A stretch of DNA of 64,000 nucleotides from Cryptomeria japonica (lineage: Eukaryota > Streptophyta > Pinopsida > Cupressales > Cupressaceae): assembly GCF_030272615.1 (NCBI RefSeq), contig NC_081405.1, forward strand, positions 570,707,095-570,771,094, given 5' to 3'. Shown here piece after piece: positions 22,633 to 34,930 of the stretch. Within the stretch, counting starts at the first letter, position 1. Every line of letters starts with the position of its first letter. The notes beneath the pieces were generated by a model that searched no databases, had not been told where the DNA came from, and saw nothing but the letters and a program-made list of their open reading frames with translations. A program made the translations under genes and the position numbers.

Positions 22633-23549
22633 CAACTTAGGGGAATGCCCTAAAGTCTACAATGCAACTAAGCAATGCAAGATGGGTCTCGGCTATGAGG
22701 CCATGTTAGGTACCCATGTACAAATGCAAATGCAATCTCCCATAAAGTGGGGAAAGAGAGAAAAACCCAATGGGAAAAAACCCTCCCCCAAAAGAGAGAT
22801 GATGAAAGCACACAATGCTCTCAATGATGAATGAGAAGAACAAAATTGTGTCCCCCCCATAAGAGAGAAGAAGAGACAATGAAGCCCCCCTCAATGTCGA
22901 ATCTCCTGCAAAGATGGTCCAATGATGATGACCAAAATACCTCCCCATAAGGAAGAAAGAGAGCCAATGCTACACCAATAATGTCAAAGTGTGACAAAAT
23001 ACCAAGTCGATTATGATGAATCACTCGCTGCAACAAAATGAAGATCAAGCATGGAGACAACCTGCTGTGATCATCATCTGGATACTCAGAAATAGCAAAA
23101 ATAATGGTATAATCCAGGTCTCATGGGAGCCATTCACTAATGTGTACAATCTAAGTATCAACTAGAGCCATGCACCAAGTCTCACAAGATATTCCTAATC
23201 TACGTGTACAAGAGGATTACATCAGATAGTCAACAATGACAAGATACAAAGAGGTGTGGTACTTTATGATAGTGTGAGTACAACATTGCTCATGCAAGAA
23301 CATACAACATGATAGTGCAAATCTAGAAACATGAAAATGATGCCACCAAGAAGCCCTGTAGAATACTGTTGAAAAAGACACCTCCGATTGGGATGTGGCC
23401 AAGAGATATAAAGGAGCAAATCAACCCCCCCCCTTGACTTCCGGTTGGAAGCACTTCAAAACAGGTATGAAGTGACAAGAAAAAAAGTGTTCCCAATTTG
23501 ACTTATTAAATGATGTTTGTGTTTTTAAAAGTTTAAAAATCTGATACCA

Positions 23550-24023
23550 TGTGAGATTTTGCCAAGATCAAGAGACAATGGAAAGCACAAATAAGAGAGA
23601 CAAAATAGATGATAGGAATAAACTGTATTCTAGCAAGATGCAAAATATGATCAACTGGATCATTACAAGATATAGATTGATTGTCCGTACAAACAATATA
23701 GATGAGCATGCTTATATAGGCAAGGGTTATGGATATGTGAGAACACAAACATGACATGTGGCTCAATAAGAAACAAGGGTAGGTGGGAAATAGGTGTGGG
23801 TAAGTAGGAGAAATAATATAATAGTCCACATGAGGTGGATCACCCACTGAATGTGCAGTGTAACAACAAGATCACACCATAAAAGGTGGAAATTCTCCTA
23901 CACACACTATCCCAATGTGGCACAAACACCCAAGTGTCTCATACCAAACTACTATGAAATGCATTTCCTAAGTAAACTTAAGTAAGGTGTAATAATATCC
24001 ATGATGAATAATTATTTACACCA
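23550..24023 (-). repeat. LTR (right copy; 5' LTR in element orientation)
   Basis: 474 bases; differs from the left copy by about eleven substitutions and a one-base indel. Followed on the minus strand by TGGTATCAGA at 23540-23549, the inside PBS. Confidence 0.85.
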
Positions 24024-24790
24024 ATACTTTTAATTTATAAGTATTTAGAAGCTAGGGTTAACAAGGTTAAGGCTAGTTTGGATGATAAAGAGGAGTATAT
24101 CCCTAGTGATGGTTCATATGATTCTAATTCTAATGACAAGGATGCCACCTCTAACCACCCTAAGAAGAGGGTTAAAATCCATAGGATCAATAATGATATT
24201 TCATCAAAGGAGGAAACCTCTACTATCAAGATGAAGGCCAACGGGAAGGGTAAGAGGATTATTTTATCTGATTCAGATTCTAGGGATAAGCAACATCCTA
24301 AAGTTTCTGAAAAACAAGAATTAGAACCAATGGACTTGGATTCCCAGGACTTACCAGACAAGCCAAAAATGATGTTTGATATCTTGCAAATTGCTAGAAG
24401 TACCTTGGTTGATTTGTATTGATTCCAATGATGGGAATTTCATGAAATTAAGACCCTGCATCTTAAGCAGAGAACTTCCTCAGCTAAATTGGAAAGGATT
24501 AAAGGGATCATGGAGAAAGAGGGCCAAGCGATAACTAAGGAATAGGGGAAAGGAAGTGCTTCTGAAAGTAAAGAGTATGCCCCGTGAAAAAATATGTAAA
24601 AAGAATGATGTTGGACTTCCTTCAAAAAATGGTGAATCTATAAAGATTTTTAAGTACAGATATGATGAAAGGTTTGTGGAGATCAGCTTGAAGATGTAGA
24701 AAAATGAGACAACTCTCAAGAATATCATGGAAAATAGTGTGGCTATGTTGAGAGTATCTCCTACCAACACTAATACATTTGACCTCAAAT
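24024..24790 (+). pseudogene. Unidentified ORF family, 3' part
   Basis: A frame from about 24031 to 24422 reads an acidic, Ser/Lys-rich, probably disordered region. It contains KEEYIPSDGSYDSNSNDKDA, a Lys/Arg patch PKKRVKIHR resembling a nuclear localisation signal, and SDSDSRD. After stops, a helical piece follows (SSAKLERIKGIMEKEGQ near 24480; KNETTLKNIMENSVAML near 24700). This reads as the tail of the protein begun at 21480, separated from it by the LTR element. The family and role are unknown. In-frame stops after 24420 make this copy inactive. Confidence 0.5.
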
Positions 24791-24850
24791 AATGATGAAT
24801 GTTTCCGATGGTCAAGGCATATTATGATCAAATTTGATTTTTTTTTTTAA

Positions 24851-24888
24851 ATGCCTGAGTTCATTGGAATTCCGACGAACTCAGGCAT
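24851..24888. repeat. 38-base hairpin flanked by T-run and A-run
   Basis: ATGCCTGAGTTC and its exact reverse complement GAACTCAGGCAT flank a centre holding the palindrome GGAATTCC. A run of T's lies immediately to the left and a run of A's about ten bases to the right, so the potential stem can extend further. No RNA gene is recognised. Confidence 0.85.
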
Positions 24889-26149
24889 CATTATTAGAAA
24901 AAAAAAACACAAGTTCATTTTAAGGGAAACCAAGCATAGGTCGAGAATGTCGTCTACAAAATTTGAAGCTTCTCTTGCCTCCCTCCCTCCCCCCCTTTGG
25001 ACAACCACGTGCTCCTCATGTAAAGTTTTTTTTGCAACCAATTTACTATTTTCTTCTATGTTGTCTGATAAACATCATAAAATATCATTTTTTCCAAATT
25101 TTTTTTTTTTATAGATAAGTGCTAACTAGAAGGGGTTAGCTCCCTTACATTCAGCCCTAACAGAGAATTCTTTCAATCTAATCTACTACATATATTCAGC
25201 CCTAACAAAGACTTCTTTCATACTAATCTACTACATATTAGATAATAACCCTATGAGACAGACTAATTCAAGAGTGATTGGAGGATGATCACCAGTTACT
25301 CTCCAATATTGATCACTTTCATCGTAGATGTCACCAAAAGTCAACAATCCTCCTTGTCCAGCAACCTTTGGAAGGGGGATAAGTTACTATTGATGACCCT
25401 AATTCGGTATACCTCCCAAGCCTCCTCGATGAAGGCCTTCTTCCTTTCCTTTTCTTCTTTTTCACAGACGTAACCCTCGTTCTCATAGTCAGTGTCCTCA
25501 TCAAAATCAAAGGAGATATAGTTAGTGGTGTTGAAATACACTCCCAACAAAACTGCTCACTTTTTCAATTATAGATTCAAAGTTTTATTATCTATAGCCT
25601 GCCCATCCATAGTGCAAATAAAACCATCTATCTTTTGAATGCACATCTCCTTTGAATCTAGGACATCCACCATTGGGCATATCATAGCCTCATACAAGAA
25701 TCCATCACACCAATGCCTACCTCCACCAAGGATGGAGGATGCCAACCTCCACACTGCATCAAAGACTCCTTTGTTTGTCTGAAAAAGCCTCGTGCATTGC
25801 ACTTGAAAAGTCTCATCTCTGCACATGCAACTTAAGCCCAAATGATGCACCATATTTGCAACTAAGATAATAACCCTTGCATGTATCCATTCTTCCACAA
25901 AGCATCCCTTTATAATGATCAACTCTTCATCCCTCTAGGAAAAATATGGGATTGATTAGATGAAACCTGACTTTCTAGTTAGTTTCCCATCCTCGATATC
26001 TTCCCTAAAGCCTTAGTCATATCTTTCTTGGAAAACAAGCACTATAATTTAGCTTGTATTTCTTATTGTATTGAGCCTAAACTACCACATTCCATTAATC
26101 GAGATAGGTATGGAGTGATTTGTGAGCACAATTTGTCGCATTCTCCTTC
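24889..26149. other. Weak minus-strand frames, no identified gene
   Basis: Two minus-strand frames lie close together: 25569-25922 (117 codons, Cys-containing, GGGRHWCDGFLYEAM) and 25341-25550 (69 codons, acidic, DFDEDTDYENEG). They could be pieces of one broken gene reading leftwards. No domain is recognised in either. The plus strand 24851-25114 is low-complexity. Confidence 0.4.
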
Positions 26150-28289
26150 AGGCCTTATGATCGAGTATGAGTACTTCCATCTACTTTATTAGATACCCAT
26201 TTAGTTGTTTTGATGTTCACGTGCCTTATCATTCCTTACAATCCTTACTAAATCTTCTCCCTGTGTCTACATATTCAATTTAAAAAAATAAACATATATA
26301 TTGAGTAGGGACCGACAATAAGATCAAAAGTCTGGCTCTATATGAAGACTATTCAAGTGACCCCCCTTTATAATAGTAGGGCATTCCCTTTCTAACCCTA
26401 CCTTGAGTTGAGCCCTTTCAAACATCATTCTCTGGTGAATATGACTAGAAAAGTGACGGGGTAGGTGAAAGGCTAACATTTCAGGAGGGGCAGGGAGCCC
26501 CTACAATTCTATGGGTACCGATCAACAAACCACTCTCCTGCTAAGATTCATTCCACTGCAAACAAAACCTTCGGGTCTGTCTAGGGGGCTTCTCTTTCTC
26601 TGGCTAAATCTTGATCCTGATCTCCTTGTTATGGGTGAACTAGAATTGCCTCTGCCTTTACTAGCTCTATCCCCATCTATGCCAACTGGTTCTTTGGCCC
26701 CCATAGCTTTCTAGTGTAATTGGTGCCATTGTCAACTAGTGAAATAGTGGTTGTTGGCTAGGAGATGTTGGGATAGTAGTGGCTTAGATCCTATAGTCTT
26801 TGGCCACTATCTAATGAAAGAGAAATCATAAGACCCTAATAGGATGTTTTAAAAATTAAAACTTAATGATTAAAGTTGAAAAATTTTGTATTTCACAACC
26901 AATTTGAAGCTTGAGTACTGCCAAAACCTTTTACTACCATTGTAGAACTTTCTATGCACCATTACTAGTATCAACTAGTGTTAGTGTTTTTTTTATGGTA
27001 ACATTAGGAGTGAAAAACTATGCAAACATGTACCTTATTTAATCTTCATTACCAAGTTATTAGATAAATATTCTTTATTGGGGTATAAATTTTACCCATA
27101 GCATTAAATTTTAACTCTTGAGAGTTAGTAGAAATCTCTCTTTAAGAATTATGTGGTGGTATATGTTTGAATTGCAAATTGTCTATTTTTGTTAGTTTTT
27201 AGTGCTATTAAATAATGCATTCTTTCAAAACACTTAATATGTCATAGATTTTGCATAGGAATTTATTTATTTACTTTGAATAAGTGATGGAGATAATTAT
27301 AGCATGGTATATAGTGGATTAGGTGGTTTTTCACTTGGGAAAAGAGAGAGACGATTGTTCTTATTTGATAACTCAAAAGAGATTAAATTTCGAGGTCTTA
27401 TTATGTGAGCATTAATATGAATTTCAATGTGAAAAGTTTATGGTGTTCATATTTTTATGAGGCACACATTATGGCACATTAAATTATTTTATTGGGTGCT
27501 TCCTAATAAGGTTTATAAGTGTTTCCAAATTTTGGACATTCATAGAGATAGGTACACAAGGTTTATTTTATTATGAGGGCATGATTGACATGTGTATGCA
27601 AATTGGAGTCTTGGTGAGAGAAATAAAGGTAAATTATTGTTTAATAATATTACTAGATGATAAAAATGATATATATGGGAGAAATAGAACAAATGTATGT
27701 AATAAAATAGTCACAAATATAACTGTATATAATAGAAATGTAATAATTACATTGAGATTCCTCACTTAGTTAGAACAATTGTAACTCCAAGTTGAAATGC
27801 CAAGTTTTGAATCCTTATCTCCTCAATCATAAACATTAAATAATTGGAGAACAATCCATATTGACCTCCACACACATAGGACTCCATCATATTGTGTTTT
27901 GACCCTTGGAAGGGTATAATTTTTGATCTTAGGCTTGTAAAATCATTGGACAAAATTTCATATTGATTTCAATACCAAACCCTTACCTATCTCCAAAATA
28001 TCAAACTTCATAATATATAAATTCTTTAAATCTATCAGCTAATCAATGAAAACAAAAAAGAAAACAAGAAAATAAAGCTAAAAATTCTTCTCATACAACT
28101 CCTCATCTGAAAGTGAGAAGCTAGGTTGAGATGATGGAAATTCTTCAAATCTTTGATTCCACAAGCCTCCAAAAGTGAAGGCTCATAGTACTAATACATT
28201 ATTAGGAGCAAAAAAAGAATCATTAACAAAAGCTTCATAATATTGTAAATCCTCACCCTAATTTTAGATTAAGTTACCTTCATTTTATT

Positions 28290-29640
28290 GATCTTTAATT
28301 TTTCCTTTAAGAAGATCATTGGTTTGAATTCTATAAAATCAAATTATGTGACCCTTTATCTTATAGTAAAAATATGCATTTTTTCTTTTGTTTTTACTTG
28401 ATTATTTATTATCCTTTGTGAATATAGTTCTTTCTCCTATTGAGGATCATCTTCTATATCTTCTTTTGTCATTTTTACTCTACTAGAAGTGTTAAAACCA
28501 TGTCTTGTAAAGTTAGTGAAGTTTGTTGGCATTATACACTTAGATGAGAATGTTTGATGTTGTCATTGATGGCAACCAACTGGTAACATGGTTCACAGGC
28601 TATACCGGCAATAGATTTCACCTACCAGCATCGACAATCACAACAAAGGTTATTCACACTGGCATCCAGTTACACCGACAGTCCAAGCCAACATGGAAAT
28701 AATATCGTTTTGTATTGTAAATATATTTGTATAGCCGACATGATGTATTGTAAAGACTCATAAGATCTTGTAATTCATTTTGATATATTTTTAGGTATGT
28801 ATGTAAGCGATATATGAGATGTGATAGGTTATGATAGCGAATAATTGTATATGCATTTTGATGTATTTATCTTGAGAGAGAATAATAGAAGAGAAGAGGG
28901 AATCAAGATTTATGGCAGAGGTATCAAATAGAGCTTAAACTAGTACTGAATCCATCATTGTAGATGCTATTTTGAGCAGTACATTGTCATTGGAATTAAT
29001 CATCCAATTGTGTAGTCAGTGAGACTCCACTTTTGTATTGAGTAGTGAGCTCTAGGTAGTTGGCCTTCCTGTATGTGCAGACCTCTATTGTACTGAGTAA
29101 AATTTATTCATATTGGCCAATGAGTAAATAATGTGGGTCACAAATGCCACCGAGGTTTTTCCCCTACCGGGTTTCCTCACCAAAAATATATGTGTTATGG
29201 TGTGCATTGATGCTTATTCTTTTGTTTCTCTTTCCTTCATTATTATTTGCTTACCAGTATATTAATTTGGGTTATAAAGTTGCAAACAAGTTTAAATATT
29301 TTATCTATCGGTAAGACATTGATTCACCCCTCCCTCTCAGTGTCTTTGGGTCTGATCAAGTATCTAAAAAAGTTATTTTTATTGTATTTTGAAGACAAGT
29401 TATTTAACAAGATACTTTTAGCATTTTTATCATCTACTAGAGCCTAAACTTCTTCTAGATACCTAATGAGAAGACTCAAATTAATTATATGATTCGACAT
29501 TGTAATTTCATCTTCTATTTTGAACCTAAACAATAGTAGTTTTAGGCAAAACTTTGCATTATCTACTTTTTCTACAAACATTTTGTTCATGGACAAATAT
29601 CTATTGATGACTTATCCAAATCTATATGATGTAGTTTAGA
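28290..29640 (-). pseudogene. Ty1/Copia gag relic, split by an insertion
   Basis: Read on the minus strand and skipping 28524-29369, the sequence encodes a worn UBN2-type gag domain. It reads about 29560-29380 (FKIEDEITMSNHI... LLIRYL-EV in the parallel copy), then a decayed CCHC knuckle near 28330-28380. There the Cys residues have become Tyr (YFYYKIKGHII) but the Gly-His pair remains. The parallel copy at 56230-56640 preserves an 81-codon open piece. The gag would have packaged Copia RNA. No protease, integrase or RT is seen. Confidence 0.6.
28524..29369. mobile_element. LTR-like insertion (probable solo Copia-type LTR) with AAGTT target duplication
   Basis: The parallel copy of block B lacks these 846 bases; there GTGAAGTTATTTTT is uninterrupted (56446-56459). 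Here AAGTT occurs on both sides (28519-28523 and 29370-29374), as expected for a 5-base target duplication. The insert starts TGTTGGCATTATACAC and has no internal coding frame, both typical of a solo plant Copia LTR. The right end (CAAGTATCTAAAA) lacks a clean terminal CA, so the exact class is less sure than the insertion itself. Confidence 0.75.
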
Positions 29641-29945
29641 GTGATAATTAAGAAAGACCAATATTAACCTTGGTTTTGTCATCTCTACTATTCAAATCTA
29701 ATAGCTTATTTTCATTTATAGGCACTTTTTCCTTTCCACTTACTATTTCCCATAATATTTTATTCATTAGTTTTTTTTGTATTTTAAGTCATCATACATG
29801 GAAATTGAATCCAAAATATTTGTCTAAAGGAATCTCCATAAAAATAAATACAATTTTTATCACTCCAAAAAAAATTCTAATGAAGAAACTGCAAAAATCT
29901 CTAATATTATTTACTATCAAATAACGTCAAGTACTCTTACAATCA

Positions 29946-32900
29946 AGAAAAAAAATTAGCATATGATCTTTGATAACCTCTATGCTTTGATACACCTCAC
30001 TATCATTGTGTAGATATGCAAAATGTTGTCAAATACTCTCTCCTAAATCTTTCATTCACTATTGTACCATACCACCAAGAGGTAGACCTATTATAGCCAT
30101 TCTACTTTAAAATTTCTAGTATCTAGAGGGAGTGAACCAATAAAATAGCATGTTGCAAAGAAACATATGTATTTGAACATAACATCAAGTTTTAATATAA
30201 CTATTACTTCCAAACTCTTTTGACCTATCAGGGACCTTAAAAAAATCATAACGAATAGAATTTGAAATATCCAATTAAACTAAGTAAACAAAGCAATACT
30301 TCAAACCAAATCTTATTGTTAGAAACTCTTATAACCAACTCTTCCATTGATCAATATTCATCACACAAGACACAAACACTCTTTAGCAATGAATGTGATT
30401 TTGCATGCCCTTCTTTGTCTTCAAATGTCTTAATAATCCTTCACATAGGTATGTTAAAATAGTGTCTTTTGTATATTCTAAATACTCCTTGTCTATAATT
30501 TTCATTGCATTTTAGCATCTCACTATCATTTTTAATGTCATTCTTTGATTATTTTGGCCATAATATTTAATGGTAACCTTCCTTATTGGTTGTCTTGAAG
30601 AAGCATTGTCTTTCATGGTACTTGTGTTCCTCTAAGTTTGTCTTGAAGAGTCTCCTATAGTGTATGAACCTTCTCTATTTAGTGGCATTGCTTAGATACT
30701 TATCTCAAGTCATAACTAACTCTTGAAGGGTTCATAACTACAATAAGACTGCTAGAACTACTTCAAATTCCCTCCACATTGTTAGGCCTTGAAGTGTCAT
30801 TTACATTATTCAATCAAGTGATGAATGAAATGCCTTTAGTGGTTGCATGATAGAGTCTAATTGTTCATATGAACTTCAAGAAGTAAAAATGGTTGGAACT
30901 CATTTTAAGTAAAGAAAACTTATTTATCTATTTGGCACTTTCAACTCATATTAAGATATCATTAGAGATTCTAAGAATACTCTTTGATGGCTCATGATAG
31001 TGATATGACTACTGCATAAATAAATTTCAAGACCCTCTTATGCCTTTGAATTGATTCATGATGATGCAACTGAGCATTAAAGTATTTGCATGATATTTTG
31101 ATTGATCACAAAGCTTTCTATAATACCTTCAACTAGGCTATTGACTGATCAAAACTCTTGGATCCCACTATTACTCTATTTTAGACTTGCTTTGGGTGGG
31201 AATATTGGCTACTACAAGGTCATTTTTCTTATCCTTCATCATACTATGACTTATTTTCTCATTGTGCTTCCTCATCATTAAAGCTTTCTCTATTTATTTT
31301 GATTCTCTTATTGATCACTGTCATGGCCTTTGTCCTAACAAGATTTCAGACAAATCTTGAGCTACTGTTATCATTCTACTATGACTGTTATAATAGTCCA
31401 AGGAAAGCCTACAACTACTCCTTGGTCACTATGTATGAATGTAAATGCTTTGTCTTCATGAGGCACAAATATCATTTTTTTGTCCTCATGCAACCTTATT
31501 TGCAGCTCACTACTTTTTTTTAAATCTTTCATTGCACTTTTCTGAGATGTCAAATGACAGTATTTTCTTGGTTTATGGCATCTTTTGCTTGACCTTGCAC
31601 TTCCTATCATTGAACTACCATAATAAGAACCCCCATGTTCATTTGTTTCTTTGAGAATTCTCATTATACAATGATTGTCTTTGTGATATGGATTATAAGG
31701 TTGTAGCATTTGATCTCTTTTGGTAATAGTATTGTTACTATTCTCACATAGTCTTTCATTTTGTGTTTTGTCTTCGGTAGAGACTGTTCTTTCTTCCTAT
31801 TTGATAGCTTGTACAATATTTTGTGACTGATTCTAGATTGTGTTTGTGCCTTGAAAATGAAACCTTGAAGATATTTTTTGAAGGTGTTGTATTTAAGTCT
31901 ATCAACTCACTTTAATAGAAGTCTCAAAAGGTGCAAGGTTGTTCCTTACTATTTCTTGGGTTCTTACGAATGAAACCTTGCCATTTATCTGTGTGTGATT
32001 TTCAATGACCAAAAACAAGATCTATAGCTTTAATCACTACTCCATATTTGTTCTTGAGGTCCAAAATCATACTTCAAAATGCTCTTTTCATGGTGCATTA
32101 ATAATGTTGCTTTGTCTTTATTGTGGTTTTATAGTGATTTTGTTCTTATCCTCTAACCAATCTTTCAATCTCAACCCTTCAATATAGATCCGTTATCTCT
32201 CTTGTTGCACTTTTGCCATCTGGATCATATACATGTAGCTTCTTTATTATTCAACAAATCTTTTTGTAAAATCAAATCTTGTTGAAAGAGGATCATATTT
32301 AATATTTATATTGAAGAGTTTTCCAAATAGTAAAGTCATTATAATTTATAATCGCCGATCTTCTTAGCATTGGCAGTCAGAAGTATGAAATGAAACTTTA
32401 ATTGTTCTGCATGATATTATGACCTAGATGTTCTTGTTTCTTTTGTTTCTTGTCAATTATGAAATATATTCATTTTTAGCTGAATTAGTTACAACTTATT
32501 TCTTTTTACTTGTTTCCTGCCCTATTTGTTTAAACTTAAAATATATATTTAGAACTTGCGTTGTGTATGATTAATTTTGCATCTTAGCAAGTAATGACAT
32601 GTACCATATATTTACTTGGATCATGGAATTTTAATTGTTTTGTGCATAATTATGACCTAGTCCTGCTCGTTTCCCCTCTTGCTTGGCAGTTACAAATTTT
32701 CAGCTCAATTAGTTACATCATTTTCCTTATTACTCACTATTCATTGAAAGTAAATACTTAGAATATGATTCTTGTATCAATCAACATGTATTGACATATA
32801 TGAAATAATATTATTCCATGTAGGATCTCTATAAATTTGAGCTCAATCATTGGTTGATTGTTATTAATCAAAAGTGTATTCAGAGGCTTGGGTTTACTTG

Positions 32901-33967
32901 TTTCTATTTTCACTAGTTGAATAGGGAACCTGCTTAAGCATCTTTCTTCAAAGCCAAAATATGTGAAACAAAGAAGCTCATGTCATAGGATTCAACCATG
33001 ACTACCCCCAGTACCAATGCTACAGGCAACAAAACTAAGGATTCATAGCCTCCTCATTCAACTTTGAATGAAAGAATTATTTCATCCATGTCTTGGAGTT
33101 CTGTTGCTACACATCCTTGGCATGATCTTGAGATTGGTAAGGTCCATCTTCTTTTTTCTCATTTCTGTTTATATGAACATCTAATTAATACTCTAGCTAA
33201 GATATTTGAATATTTAGATGTTTTTATATATATAGTCTTATTTTAGTAGCATTATATTATAGGGTGATATTGGATGGTGTGGATAATGTCACGGTTGTGT
33301 ATGCTAAAGATAACTCAATGTTTGACTGCTATAATTCATATGTATGAATAAGCTGAAGGCTGGGAGTATTTACACTGCATGTGTACCATTATCTTCTAAT
33401 GATAAACACTTTGGTTTTCAAAAAACAACTTTTATTGCAAATATGTATGGGATTCCTAGAATCTAACTCCCTTTTGTTATCCCCTAATTTCCAATAATTG
33501 TCTAGTTTAAAAAAAATATGGGTGTTCTTTGTCTTGTGGTATCTTCATGCATTCTTTTCAGAGCAGGAAGGAAGTGCATTTTAATGTTGTTTCTCATGTA
33601 CCTGTAAGACAAGAATTATTGGTAATTCATAGTTTTGCTTTATTTTTATATTTGGATACATCATATTAACCCCTTTATGTTGAATATCTAGATGCATTTT
33701 GTAAGTACATATTGCATTGTGTAACTTTATTCTTTCTTTCTTTACTCTTTGGGGTTGTATGCCTTGCTCCTATTAAAATTATTTGGCAGATGTTATTCTT
33801 GAATAAATGATTGTCTAAATAAATCTACTTGAAAATAAGCTCCACAAACATGTTGTTTATGGTTGGAGAACCTTCCCATCATTCAATGTTTAAGTTGTTA
33901 CTTGATCCTGGTGGTAGCCATAGTTATTTGCATACTTCTTGACTTAATACTGAAGAAACCTTCCCAT
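29946..33967. other. Long A+T-rich stretch, one weak minus-strand frame
   Basis: No gene is identified. The best frame is minus 31371-31709 (112 codons: Ser/Lys-rich, LQIRLHEDKKMIFVPHEDKA). Across one stop it can be extended upstream to about 31830, and piecemeal downstream, so it may be a dead gene or transposon piece. Other frames are low-complexity. Confidence 0.4.
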
Positions 33968-34400
33968 CATTCTCTCACCAGATGAGTAGTCATGGTTGTC
34001 GTTAGAAGAGTCCCATCCAAGAAACATCCAACGTCCACCTAGGAAACATCCATCAAGGTTGTTGTATGCCCGATGGCATTCTCTCGCTGGATGAGCGGTG
34101 ATGGCCACCGTCAGAATTCTGACACAAGCCAATGAAACACCTAATGAGGATGTTGTATGTCCGACCAAATTATCTCTTCGAACTGGTGTCAGAATTTTGA
34201 CGTCCACCTAGGAAATATCTGAGGAGAATGTCGCATGTCCAACGACATTCTCTCACCAGATGAGCGGTCATGGCTGTCATTAGAAGAGTCTCGGGTGTTG
34301 TCGGAATTTTTTGTATGACCGATGGCATTCTCTTGCTGGAGGAGTGATCACAGCCACCATCAAAAGAGTCTCGGGTGATGTCAGAATGTCTGAATACAAG
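33968..34400. repeat. Diverged tandem repeat, about five units of 80-110 bp
   Basis: Units begin with CATTCTCTCRCYRGATGAGC or a variant at 33968, 34077, 34167, 34246 and 34326. Shared downstream blocks include GTCCACCTAGGAAA, GTTGTATG(C/T)CCGA and AGAAGAGTCTCGGGTG. Unit length shrinks from about 109 to 80 bases and the third unit is the most decayed. Minus-strand frames at 33944-34207 and 34170-34445 are probably by-products of the repeat. Confidence 0.75.
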
Positions 34401-34495
34401 TTTTTGATGGCTGCATTTATTGCCAGTGTGATGAAAAATAGTCAAAGTTTTGACAAATGATCATCGAAATTGAGCCCTAAATGTACTAGTGCAAT

Positions 34496-34930
34496 ATGTC
34501 AGCTATGGTGGCTAGATTGGAGAAAATGCACAATGAGAGGAGATTTGTGGATCTAGAGATGGATGTTGAGGTCTCTAGCTCCAAGGATATCCCTCTCTCC
34601 ATGAGGAGGACCAAACAAAGCACCAAGGCTATGGAGGCTCCTATGCCTCAAGAACTTCTTGACCTAAAGGAGGCTGCAAAGACCATGTTAATGCCAGAGA
34701 AAGAGGCTATTGATAGTCTCAATATTTTCATGTAGCTAGGTGGTTGGTTTTTGTTGTTTTTTCATCAGCACCTCGCTTGTTTTTTGTTCTCTTTTCCTCT
34801 GGCTATTATGTTTTGGTTGTCCTTATCTCTTGTATCCCATTATATTTGGCTGTTAATAATTGTCTAGATACTCTATTGTTCTATCTTTGGAAATTATGTT
34901 CAGGGTTTTGGGTACCCTCAAAACCTGTTT
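34496..34930 (+). other. 80-codon frame and A+T-rich tail, unidentified
   Basis: The frame 34496-34735 (MSAMVARLEKMHNERRFVDL...) is helical and Lys/Glu-rich, ending DSLNIFM. It lies just ahead of a LINE RT scrap and reads as the end of a larger retroelement protein, but I cannot name the family. The following 200 bases contain CAGGGTTTTGGGTACCCTCA, which looks like a 3' untranslated tail. Confidence 0.35.

Larger units (their letters stand above)
22114..24023 (-). mobile_element. Small non-autonomous LTR element (TRIM/LARD-like) with an extra PBS outside its 3' LTR
   Basis: Two direct repeats of about 475 bases (22141-22615 and 23550-24023) enclose about 930 bases with no coding frame. On the minus strand each repeat reads TGGTGTAAATAA...AATCTCACA (TG...CA) and has a TATATAAG box near 22311. 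The right copy is followed by a PBS-like TGGTATCAGA, and a purine run precedes the left copy. The element therefore lies on the minus strand. The left copy is also followed, outside the element, by a perfect TGGTATCAGAGC plus some fifteen bases. A simple insertion would not leave this. The LTRs differ at roughly a dozen positions. It interrupts the unidentified ORF. Confidence 0.8.
26150..29945. repeat. Segmental duplication block B, copy 1
   Basis: Matches 54052-57021 in the same orientation from about AGGCCTTATGATCG to about TACTCTTACAA. One large difference is seen: 846 extra bases at 28524-29369 in this copy. The first ~600 bases (26150-26720) are more G+C-rich than their surroundings and contain short open frames on both strands in each copy. 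The later part is A+T-rich and holds a Copia gag relic. Confidence 0.85.

Noticed and set aside
26511-26714. Open frames on both strands, also at 54382-54615
   Set aside because: Conserved between block B copies but with overlapping opposite frames and no domain; kept only as a remark on possible organellar origin.
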